From contig JAMQPK010000077.1 in assembly GCA_023717525.1 (NCBI GenBank), positions 1 through 41,174 on the forward strand: a DNA stretch of 41,174 nucleotides. Reading direction: 5' to 3'. The notes below the pieces were generated by a model. It was not told the DNA's origin, did no database searches, and worked only from the letters and a program-made list of their open reading frames with translations. This DNA is from Vicinamibacterales bacterium. Its GTDB lineage: Bacteria > Acidobacteriota > Vicinamibacteria > Vicinamibacterales > JAMQPK01. A program made the position numbers and the translations under genes. Positions 32,795 through 39,454 of this stretch are shown in pieces (within the stretch, counting starts at the first letter, position 1; every line of letters begins with the position of its first letter).

Positions 32795-33554
32795 GTGACG
32801 TCTCCATCGGGATCGTGAACCAGTCGGCGAACGCCCGGTCGAATCGCGAGAACAGCTGTTCGGTCACGAGCCAGATGATGACCAGCGCGGCCCCAACGAG
32901 GGGCCGCGGGGTCACATTGGTCGTGACCGTGGCAAAGAGGTAGCCGGTGAAGCCGACAAACATCAGAGGGGGCCTGAGCGAGCTTCGACCCGTCCGGCTC
33001 GCCACGGCACCAATGGCGGTCAGCATCGGCATGTGCCACGGCTCCCAGCCACTGAGGCCGTAAGAGAAGGACGCCTGAAGCCAGGTCGCGAAGACGCAGT
33101 ACAACGCAAACGCCACCGCGGCGCGTTTGGCATTGAACGGCTTTCGGCCGATCTCCCAGGCCGCTGCCATGGCCAGCACGATCTTGATACCCACCATATA
33201 CGTGTAGAAGAATCCCGGCGCGAGGTGAACGCCTGAACTGGCTACCCGCAAATGCACAGCCGCGAGAACGAACTCGGCGGCGGCGCCGGCGGCTACGACA
33301 GCGATGAACGCCCTCGCCGCATACAACGAGAGAAAATCCCATCTGTAGACGCGGCTGAAGCTCCTGGCCACCTCCAGCGCCGGGCCGAACCGAGCCATGG
33401 CCTCACACGTCGAAACCCCGCAGGTCTCTGCCTCATCGAAATGGGTCTCCAGTTCGCGACAGAGGTCGTCCCGGGCGGACTCGCCGGGAAGGCGCGCCTG
33501 GCGCACGATACGCTCGATGACTTCTGGAACGCGCAGCTCGCCGTGTGCAGCCAC
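32760..33554 (-). CDS. HAAS-type membrane protein paired with PadR
   Basis: 264 residues from the GTG at 33554, supported by GGGAGG six bases upstream, overlapping the PadR stop by one base (TAGTG). The N-terminal ~60 residues (VIERIVRQ, DDLCRELETHFDEAE, EAMARFGPALEVARSFSRVYR) resemble the HAAS/permease-prefix domain. About five or six hydrophobic segments follow (FLSLYAARAFIAVVAAGAAAEFVLA, FFYTYMVGIKIVLAMAAAWEIG, AAVAFALYCVFATW, LMFVGFTGYLFATV, LVGAALVIIWLVTEQLF). HAAS domains are recurrently encoded right after PadR regulators and are thought to sense or anchor. The specific signal is unknown. Confidence 0.78.
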   Translation of the reverse strand: MAAHGELRVPEVIERIVRQARLPGESARDDLCRELETHFDEAETCGVSTCEAMARFGPALEVARSFSRVYRWDFLSLYAARAFIAVVAAGAAAEFVLAAVHLRVASSGVHLAPGFFYTYMVGIKIVLAMAAAWEIGRKPFNAKRAAVAFALYCVFATWLQASFSYGLSGWEPWHMPMLTAIGAVASRTGRSSLRPPLMFVGFTGYLFATVTTNVTPRPLVGAALVIIWLVTEQLFSRFDRAFADWFTIPMETSLTSTISGRASS

Positions 33555-33883
33555 TACACACCTCCCAGGATTGCCTGAAGCGCCGCCGTGATCTGTTCCC
33601 ACTGCGCGCGCTTGGATTCCGACCGCCGCCGTCCCTTTGCCGTCAGGGCATAGTACTTCCGCTGGCGGCCGGATTGGTGGTGCTTCCATTCCGCTTTCAG
33701 CAGGCCGTCGCGCTGCATCTTGTGCAGGGCGGGATAGAGAGAGCCTTCCTTGAGCTGGAACTCGCGAGCGCTTCTGCGGTCAGCTTCCTGCAGGATTTCA
33801 TAGCCGTACATTGGCCGCTCAGCGAGCAGTCCGAGAATCAGGACGGTGATGGTGCCGCTCAGGAACTCCCGGTCGTAATCCAT
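33554..33883 (-). CDS. PadR-family transcriptional regulator
   Basis: 109 residues, a subfamily-2 size without a large C-terminal domain. The winged-helix blocks are TITVLILGLLAERPMYGYEILQEAD, EFQLKEGSLYPALHKMQRDGLL and RQRKYYALTAKGRRR. PadR proteins dimerise and usually repress their own operon and a neighbouring membrane or transport gene until a ligand binds. Here the only tightly coupled target is the downstream HAAS membrane protein. A TATACT box (33905-33910) lies 21 bases upstream of the start. No operator palindrome was convincing. Confidence 0.93.
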   Translation of the reverse strand: MDYDREFLSGTITVLILGLLAERPMYGYEILQEADRRSAREFQLKEGSLYPALHKMQRDGLLKAEWKHHQSGRQRKYYALTAKGRRRSESKRAQWEQITAALQAILGGV

Positions 33884-34209
33884 ATCGGTCTCTTCAGTGC
33901 GCCAAGTATACCGGGCTCAACAAGGGGTAACGTTGGGTGGCTCAAGGCCTCTTCCAGGCTATAGCGCTGCAAGCCACGCGTTGCGAGCACGGCACCACCG
34001 GCCACCGCAGGGTCGGGATGCGGCAGCACCTTGGTGAGGCCGTCCCATCCCGCAGCCACGTGATAGGGCTCTTTGGCAATACGGTCACCCTCTTCCGCCG
34101 TCGCGACGATCGACGAGTGAACGAGGACGATTCCATCCTGGCTCTCGGCGACGGCGACCGCCGCCACCCAACCCATATGCGCCCGAAACCCGATGGCGGC
34201 TTTCGTCAC
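33859..34209 (-). pseudogene. Probable remnant of a small uncharacterised gene
   Basis: A 116-codon frame beginning at GTG (34209). The first ~60 residues (KAAIGFRAHMGWVAAVAVAE ... EPYHVAAGWDGL) look like the N-terminus of a small uncharacterised family of roughly 170 residues that I recall from environmental genomes. The rest does not look conserved and runs 25 bases into padR, whose promoter lies inside it. No Shine-Dalgarno is seen. A 3'-truncated remnant is the simplest reading; a real short gene cannot be excluded. Confidence 0.35.
33905..33910 (-). promoter_or_regulatory. Putative -10 box for padR
   Basis: TATACT on the minus strand, 21 bases before the PadR ATG, with a weak purine-rich ribosome site between. 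No clear -35 box. Confidence 0.4.
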
Positions 34210-34215
34210 GAAGAA

Positions 34216-34716
34216 CTACCAAGGCCCGGCCGAGCTCTTGATCGCTCCGGATAGGACGGCCCGCCGAACGTCGTCGATTGTCGCCAGGCCTCCTGGTGCC
34301 GTACCGCCCCACTCGAATTTCGTCGCGTCCGGTGTCCAGTGAAACAACACCACGTGCCATGCGTGCCTGTTGCCCCCGCGCTCGTAATAGACGAGGCAGT
34401 AATCGTAGGAGCACCCTGCCGCGACCAGCCGACGGGTCGGCAGATTCGAGTCGACGGTTGGTTCGGCTGTTTGGAACCTCGCTCCGGGCTCGGCGATGTC
34501 GAGCGTTGGGCTGCCGAACATCGTCTGGAGCGCAGCGCGAACACCGAGCGGCAACCCTCTGATGGACGTGACAATATCGAATCGATCGTCCCGCAGGTTG
34601 GCTCGGAGGGCCGCGGGTAGTGCACCGGCGGGCGTTGCCTGACCATGACCGTCAGCCACCGCCAAACACAGAATCACGCTGATCGCGCAGAAAAGTCTCA
34701 CGCCTGAACCGATCAC
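34216..34716 (-). CDS. Secreted protein of unknown function
   Basis: 166 residues from a GTG overlapping the stop of the upstream cupin gene (GTGA), so translation is probably coupled. A signal peptide is visible (LFCAISVILCLAVADGHGQ). The mature part has two cysteines close together (AGCSYDYCLVYY, ~103-109) in a beta-rich region with HAWHVVLFHWTPD. I do not recognise the family. The context suggests it acts in the periplasm with the exported cupin. Confidence 0.7.
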   Translation of the reverse strand: MIGSGVRLFCAISVILCLAVADGHGQATPAGALPAALRANLRDDRFDIVTSIRGLPLGVRAALQTMFGSPTLDIAEPGARFQTAEPTVDSNLPTRRLVAAGCSYDYCLVYYERGGNRHAWHVVLFHWTPDATKFEWGGTAPGGLATIDDVRRAVLSGAIKSSAGPW

Positions 34717-35252
34717 AGGTTCAGCGGCGGTCCAACATTGACGATGCCGTACAGCCTGTGCGCCAGTTCCTTGTCCTCTGGCGAGCCATTGCCAAAGTAT
34801 TCGCCCCGCTTTTCGAGGTCCCGAAAGAATTGCTCGATGCGCCCTGGCCCCGCAGCGTCATAAACAAACGCGTGCGGAACGCGTCGAGGGCCGAGGACCG
34901 AGTCGCCTGGCCCCAGGCGAAACCGCTGGTTGCCGATTTCGACGACGTATTCTCCGGCGAGGCAATAGAACCATTCGTCTTGCTCTTCGTGGTAGTGCCT
35001 GGGAGGACCGGATCCACGGCGCTCGATCGGCTGCTCGGTCATGAAAAGCGAGCCAGCGCTGTCCTGGGTCGCGACCTTCACGTGAATACGGTCGCCGCCC
35101 GGCAGCGTGATGATGTCGTTCGCCCGCCCGGATCCGGCGGCCGCCTTCACGACGGGCGGGGTCGACGTCTGAGCCGATAGCGCAGCTCCCCCGAGTGGAA
35201 ACCCGGCAAGCGCCTCGACGAACGCGCGACGTCCGAGACCAACACTGACCAT
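34713..35252 (-). CDS. Exported cupin-domain protein (Tat-like leader)
   Basis: 179 residues from the ATG at 35252, with GGAGG five bases upstream; the frame is open further upstream but nothing supports a longer form. The N-terminus (GLGRRAFVEALAGFPLGGAALSAQ) has an Arg pair before a hydrophobic stretch, like a twin-arginine signal. The Cupin_2 core is well kept: RHYHEEQDEWFYCLAGEYVVEIGNQRFRLGPGDSVLGPRRVPHAF, with motif 1 His/His/Glu and motif 2 His available as metal ligands. It may be a dioxygenase or isomerase-like enzyme; the substrate is unknown. It is coupled to the secreted hypothetical gene. Confidence 0.86.
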   Translation of the reverse strand: MVSVGLGRRAFVEALAGFPLGGAALSAQTSTPPVVKAAAGSGRANDIITLPGGDRIHVKVATQDSAGSLFMTEQPIERRGSGPPRHYHEEQDEWFYCLAGEYVVEIGNQRFRLGPGDSVLGPRRVPHAFVYDAAGPGRIEQFFRDLEKRGEYFGNGSPEDKELAHRLYGIVNVGPPLNL

Positions 35253-35262
35253 GCAGACCTCC

Positions 35263-35299
35263 GAACCGCCACACCGTTCGCGCTGCCCACGAAGACGCG
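35263..35299 (-). repeat. 37-bp dispersed repeat, copy B
   Basis: Partner of 28242-28278 (30/37 identical). It lies 11 bases upstream of the cupin start and includes its upstream leader region. Confidence 0.55.
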
Positions 35300-35407
35300 G
35301 CCGTTGGCATCGTTGGGATGATGCGGAGTCTATCAGGCGCTCACCATTCCGGCGAACCATCTCTCAACATCGCTCGGCTGGGGCTTTTTGTGTCAGGATC
35401 GAAAGTC

Positions 35408-36361
35408 GTGTCGCGTCTTCTGAAGAAACTCCTGGTCGTTGGTTCAATCGCATTCATTCCATCCCAGGCGTTCACACAAACATCCAGTCCCCAAGTTGAT
35501 ACCGGCCTGGCCACGCCTGAGGGCCATGACGTGAATTTCGCTGTGGGCGGCTATGAATATGTCGAGCCCGGCGATACGAGCATTTCGATCCACGGCCCCA
35601 AGTTCGGAGTCGGATATACGGGCACGATGTCGCTCAATTCGCGCCAGCACTGGTTTGTCCAGACCGATGCCCGGGGCCTTTTCGGAAGCACCACGTACGA
35701 TGGCTGGTGTTCGCCGTTTCTGATCACGCCCGACAGCAGGTCGCCAAACGGCTGGGCGCTGGATCTTGGTGATTATTCCCCGTGCAGCGAGAGCGGCGAC
35801 AAGGACTGGTACCTGGAAGGGCGGGCCCGCGTCGGCAAGGATTTCATCGGCCGGAAATGGGGATGGTCACCCGATATCGGTCTGGGCATCCGCCATTTGT
35901 CGAATGGCGTGACCGGCGTCGCCGGATTCCGCACGGACGACTATCTGTATGTGCCGGTGGGCATGACGGCACGCACGATCGTCGCTTCGAACCATACGCT
36001 GAGCTTCAATCTGGAATACGACTACCTGCTGCGTGGCTGGCAAACGACGCGCCACTCGAAATTGGGTGGTGGAGACGTGCCGGCGACACAGATCGCACCT
36101 GCGTTCACGATTGAAGGATTCTCCGACGTCTCGTTCGATCAGCACTCAGGATGGGCGCTGCGTGCAGGTGGGAAATACCAGATGACAAGGCGATGGTCGC
36201 TGGAGCCTGAGTACATCCACTGGAACGTCAGCGCCTCACCAGTGAGCTACGAGACCGCGACGTTTACGGTCAACGGCATCACCGTCCGGCAGCAGCTCGG
36301 GGCGTATGAGCCGATGAACAGCACCAACGAGTTCGTTGTGAAGCTCGGGTTTCGTTTCTAA
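35408..36361 (+). CDS. Outer-membrane beta-barrel protein
   Basis: 317 residues from the GTG at 35408, with AGGA nine bases upstream and signal peptide (LLKKLLVVGSIAFIPSQAFTQ). The mature chain alternates aromatic/hydrophobic and polar residues in ~10-residue strands (YTGTMSLNSRQHWFVQTDARG, LGIRHLSNGVTGV, LSFNLEYDYLLRGWQ, YQMTRRWSLEPEYIHWNV) and ends KLGFRF, the terminal Phe used for BAM insertion. The class is clear; porin, adhesin or enzyme function is not. It is a single gene, convergent with the RodZ-like gene, the two stops being almost adjacent. Confidence 0.82.
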   Translation: MSRLLKKLLVVGSIAFIPSQAFTQTSSPQVDTGLATPEGHDVNFAVGGYEYVEPGDTSISIHGPKFGVGYTGTMSLNSRQHWFVQTDARGLFGSTTYDGWCSPFLITPDSRSPNGWALDLGDYSPCSESGDKDWYLEGRARVGKDFIGRKWGWSPDIGLGIRHLSNGVTGVAGFRTDDYLYVPVGMTARTIVASNHTLSFNLEYDYLLRGWQTTRHSKLGGGDVPATQIAPAFTIEGFSDVSFDQHSGWALRAGGKYQMTRRWSLEPEYIHWNVSASPVSYETATFTVNGITVRQQLGAYEPMNSTNEFVVKLGFRF

Positions 36362-36383
36362 AGTCAGGGCGCCGGGCTGACTT
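36361..36383. terminator. Possible bidirectional terminator
   Basis: AAGTCAG/CTGACTT stem (7 bp, perfect) with a nine-base GC loop, placed exactly at the convergent stops of the beta-barrel and RodZ-like genes. On the plus side it is followed by CTTCTT. The T-tract is short, so confidence is limited. Confidence 0.4.
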
Positions 36384-37059
36384 CTTCGACGTCTGCAGGT
36401 TTGTCAGCGGGCTCTTCAGTTCGCTCCGGGCCCGGGCTCGATGCATCGGACGCGTCGCTACTGGTCGCAACGGTTCCCTCCGGTGCTGGTCTGCGGGCAG
36501 CCATTCGCGGCTTCGGTCTCTGGTTCTTCGTTGACGCTGGTGGGTGGACCGCAACTGCATCCGTGGTCGCTGGCGCGGGCAGCGGGACTGATGCCGTCTC
36601 GACGTTGGTGCTGCGGACCTCCTCGGGCGGGGTGCCATTCCTGCGATGCAGGTAAGCACCTGTTCCAGCCGCGGCTATCAAGGCGACGCCGAACGCAGCA
36701 GCGACGATCCTGAAAAGGCTCGACCGTTCCTCCGGCGACTTTCTCGCATTTCCCAATTGTTTCGAGGTGAGTGCGCCTGTCGCATCCAGTGTATGCAGGG
36801 CATCCAGCGCATCCTTCTCCGCGAACTCCGCGCGCAGTCGTTCGACGATTGGCTCGGGATCGATGTGCACCTCGCCGGCGTAGGCGCGAACCATGGAGAA
36901 CAGGTAGAAACCCGTCGGGAGGTTCTTGAAGTCGGCCTTTTCGAGAGCAACCAGCTTGCTGACATTGACCTTGGTCCGCTTGGCGATCTCGTCAAGGCTG
37001 ATCCCGGCGTTTTTTCGGGCGGCTTTGAGGTCGGAGCCGACTCGCATGCCGACCGGCAT
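36364..37059 (-). CDS. RodZ-like HTH membrane protein
   Basis: 231 residues. An N-terminal HTH_25-type domain (GSDLKAARKNAGISLDEIAKRTKVNVSKLVALEKADFKNLPTGFYLFSMVRAYA, ~8-63) is followed by an acidic linker, one transmembrane helix (~118-136, LFRIVAAAFGVALIAAAGTGAYL) and a Pro/Ala/Thr-rich tail. RodZ proteins link MreB to the cell-wall machinery through this HTH domain. The usual C-terminal beta-domain (DUF4115) is absent, so this is a short RodZ-like variant. An AGGA sits about seven bases before the ATG; the Met at residue 5 is an alternative. No mre genes are nearby. Confidence 0.83.
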   Translation of the reverse strand: MPVGMRVGSDLKAARKNAGISLDEIAKRTKVNVSKLVALEKADFKNLPTGFYLFSMVRAYAGEVHIDPEPIVERLRAEFAEKDALDALHTLDATGALTSKQLGNARKSPEERSSLFRIVAAAFGVALIAAAGTGAYLHRRNGTPPEEVRSTNVETASVPLPAPATTDAVAVHPPASTKNQRPKPRMAARRPAPEGTVATSSDASDASSPGPERTEEPADKPADVEEVSPAP

Positions 37060-37233
37060 GCCGGATCCTTGCCAAGTGCCAGGCGCATTTCGGTGTGGGA
37101 TTTCCGCGACTGTCCCTCGGCATCAGCAGCTGCGCCGACAAAAACGACATCTCGCGGAAAAAATGGCACCATCCGTTGTCGCTCGCCAAGTCTTTGCAGA
37201 TTCTGCCAGTTCGCGGCGTGGTGGGCAGTCCGC

Positions 37234-37239
37234 TAATAT
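37234..37239 (+). promoter_or_regulatory. Putative -10 box for the GNAT gene
   Basis: TAATAT ends nine bases before the ATG at 37249, with no Shine-Dalgarno. A very short leader is implied. Confidence 0.4.
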
Positions 37240-37248
37240 CTGAGATCG

Positions 37249-37953
37249 ATGCTCGACCGATGGACCGACCGAGTGCCATCCCTACAGGGCGACCTGACGA
37301 CGATTCGCGAGGTCGCCGCATCCGACGTTTATACGCTGTTCACCTTGTTCTCGGATCCTGCGGTGACGGCGCACATGGCGCCTCCGCCTCCGACGCTCGC
37401 CAAATTTGCGGGATTTGTCGAGTGGTCACACCAGCAGCGCGCGCAAGGCCACGGCGTCTGCTTCGGAATCGTTCCTGATGGCATGACGGCAGCGGTCGGC
37501 ATCCTCCAGGTCCGCCTGGAGCCGACGTTGTCAGACGCCGAATGGGGATTTGTGCTGAGTACTCATTTCTGGTCCACGGGCGTGTTTTCCGACGCGGCCA
37601 ACGTGCTCGTGGAGTTTGCATTCACGACCATGCACCTCGAGCGTCTCGAAGCGCGCATCGCTCTGCGCAATCGGCGCTCGCAGGCCGCCGTGCAAAAACT
37701 CGGTGCCCGGTTCGAGACGACGCTCGCGGGGTCGTCACCAGAGGGCATTCCGCGCGATCCAGAGACTGTGTGGACCCTGCGGGAACACGACTGGCGGAAC
37801 CGGGCGCGCGATCCTCGTGTGTCAGCCCAGGAGGCGCTGCAACGGATCCGGACGGCGGTCGACGCGGCGGAGAGCGAGTTGCGGCAAAGTGACGCGCCTG
37901 AGACAGTCGAACCGTATCCGTTGTTCCTGTTTGACCGCCGCCGTCGAGAATGA
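37249..37953 (+). CDS. GNAT-family N-acetyltransferase (RimJ/RimL type)
   Basis: 234 residues. The GNAT core covers residues ~18-170: LTTIREVAASDVYTLFTLFSDPAVTAHM, AVGILQVRLEP, AEWGFVLSTHFWSTGVFSDAANVLVEFAF (the acetyl-CoA loop region, poorly matching the R/QxxGxG/A motif) and LERLEARIALRNRRSQAAVQKLGARFE. This last block is the RimJ/RimL signature for acetylation of protein N-termini or small amines. A ~65-residue charged C-terminal extension is not part of the fold. It is a single gene with a short-leader promoter. The substrate is unknown. Confidence 0.88.
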   Translation: MLDRWTDRVPSLQGDLTTIREVAASDVYTLFTLFSDPAVTAHMAPPPPTLAKFAGFVEWSHQQRAQGHGVCFGIVPDGMTAAVGILQVRLEPTLSDAEWGFVLSTHFWSTGVFSDAANVLVEFAFTTMHLERLEARIALRNRRSQAAVQKLGARFETTLAGSSPEGIPRDPETVWTLREHDWRNRARDPRVSAQEALQRIRTAVDAAESELRQSDAPETVEPYPLFLFDRRRRE

Positions 37954-37956
37954 CTT

Positions 37957-37973
37957 GGCGGGTGGCCGCCCGC
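37957..37973. terminator. GC hairpin between convergent genes
   Basis: GCGGG/CCCGC (or alternatively GGCGG/CCGCC) pairing just after the GNAT stop and before the DUF1080 stop. No T-tract, so only weak support as a terminator. Confidence 0.25.
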
Positions 37974-37983
37974 GCATCGAGAG

Positions 37984-38928
37984 CTACGGCAGCGTCTTCA
38001 GCCACATGTTGCGGAACATCGCCTTGACGTTGCCCTGGCCTTCCACTTCCACCGCCAGCTCCCCCTCAGCGTTGCCAAACTTCGGATCGGTATCTACAAA
38101 GACGGACATCAATTGGCCGTTGATGATGCACATAAATACATTGCCGCTGGCGATGATTTGGACTTGAGTCCATTCGGTCGGCGTGAATTTACCTGCCAGA
38201 ACCTGGGGATCGCCTATGGTGCCGATCAGTTCGCGCTTCCCGCCCTCGGAAGTGAGAGCCACCATGCCACGAGGAGCCCCGCCAGGGCGCCGCGGCGACA
38301 GCGGGTTATGACCGAACTCGATTTGACCAACTCCGCGTTGCGGCCCGTTGCAACAATCGCCTATGCTGCCATTAGGGTTCGTCGAGTAGTCGGCTTCATA
38401 TCCTCGAACTTCCCACGCGCTACCATTGGGCCTTACGGTAGGTCCGCCTTCAGGAATACGCTTCTTGAGTTGTTCCGCATACACATCGTCCGGAATGGCG
38501 CCCAGTCGAGTCGCGCGAAAAAAAATACCGGAGTTAGTTCCTTTGCCTTCCAGTTTTACTTCCGTCTTGAATTCGAAATTTTTCAACTTCCCCCGAAGAA
38601 TCAGCCAAGCGGTGCCCGTGTTGGCGCCGTTGACGTTCCATATCGTTGGATGTTCGACCGTGGACTCCCCCACGATCGCACCGTCTTCGACGCGCCAGGC
38701 GTCCTTGGAACCATCCCACCCGTCAAGGGAGCGGCCATCGAATACCTGCTTCCAGCCCGCATGGTCATTGAAATCCCACGTGAGCGGCGCTTGCGGTTGA
38801 CCCGCGGCACCCCCACCCCCCTGGGCGGCCCCGGCCGTTTGACCGTACATCACGGTTGCGAATGCCGTTGTGATTGCCGTTGCGATCACCAGTAGAAACA
38901 CGGGTAGTAATCTCGCAGGATTGTTCAT
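37984..38928 (-). CDS. DUF1080 (3-keto-disaccharide hydrolase family) secreted protein
   Basis: 314 residues with a signal peptide (LLPVFLLVIATAITTAFA). The LamG/concanavalin-like DUF1080 core is clear: WKQVFDGRSLDGWDG, WRVEDGAIVGES, TAWLILRGKLKNFEFKTEVKLEGKGTNSGIFFRA, YEADYSTNPNGSIGD, KFTPTEWTQVQIIASGN. Some members hydrolyse 3-keto-glycosides produced by sugar dehydrogenases, so a link to the PQQ-type enzymes in this window is conceivable but unproven. A G-rich ribosome site (eight G) directly precedes the ATG. By eye the gene has more A/T-rich runs than its neighbours, a weak hint of separate ancestry. Confidence 0.9.
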   Translation of the reverse strand: MNNPARLLPVFLLVIATAITTAFATVMYGQTAGAAQGGGGAAGQPQAPLTWDFNDHAGWKQVFDGRSLDGWDGSKDAWRVEDGAIVGESTVEHPTIWNVNGANTGTAWLILRGKLKNFEFKTEVKLEGKGTNSGIFFRATRLGAIPDDVYAEQLKKRIPEGGPTVRPNGSAWEVRGYEADYSTNPNGSIGDCCNGPQRGVGQIEFGHNPLSPRRPGGAPRGMVALTSEGGKRELIGTIGDPQVLAGKFTPTEWTQVQIIASGNVFMCIINGQLMSVFVDTDPKFGNAEGELAVEVEGQGNVKAMFRNMWLKTLP

Positions 38929-39454
38929 GTCCCCCCCCTCTCTATTCGCCTCGTTCCCGTCGCCGAACGCTTGCTAGCTCCGATACGGCGCCCGCACTTT
39001 GAGGGAGGATAGTCCGCATTAAGGCTGTGCCGCTAGACCGGGTTTACGGAAGGTCCCTCATCAGACCGCGCGAGTCAGAAGAAGCTTCGTGACCTACTGA
39101 AGGCGCTGGTTTTCACGAGTAGATCTGAATCAAACGGGACGGAGGCGGGCCGGCAGCCCGCGTCCCCTGTCGTGAGGCGTCCGGCTTCAGATTGACGCAG
39201 CTGCTATTTCGTCGTGCCGTATCTTTCCGCTTGAGCGCAGGGCAAAATTGTGTGGCTGGGTGTTAGGGACGGAATTCGCAACTGGTTGCTGACCGCCGCA
39301 TGAGCCTTTGGTCGCGAAGCCGCACGGTAACTCCAGCGGTTCCGCTTCTTTGGCGCGCTTCTGACAAATCAGCCGTTGAACCAGTTGTCCGGAATTTGTA
39401 GACAGATTTCGGACAGGGCTTCCGACTGCCACGGCGGAGCACATGCGGCCCCGT
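38929..39454. other. Long intergenic region without a convincing gene
   Basis: Lies between the ATPase stop and the DUF1080 start. It holds the DUF1080 leader and one strong structured element (39136-39166). A 97-codon minus-strand frame (39187-39480) overlaps the ATPase end, has no ribosome site and no recognisable protein, so I do not call it. I see no tRNA or integrase-type site. Confidence 0.6.
39136..39166. repeat. Nested GC-rich hairpin
   Basis: Outer stem GGGAC (39136-39140)/GTCCC (39162-39166) and inner stem GCGGGC (39145-39150)/GCCCGC (39156-39161), with a GGAG bulge and a CGGCA loop. That is 11 base pairs. It may be a structured transcript end or a dispersed repeat; no T-tract follows on either strand. 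Confidence 0.5.

Noticed and set aside
39255-39290. Integron attC-like GTTAGGG motif
   Set aside because: Does not fit the GTTRRRY core, has no matching partner arm and no integrase is in the window.
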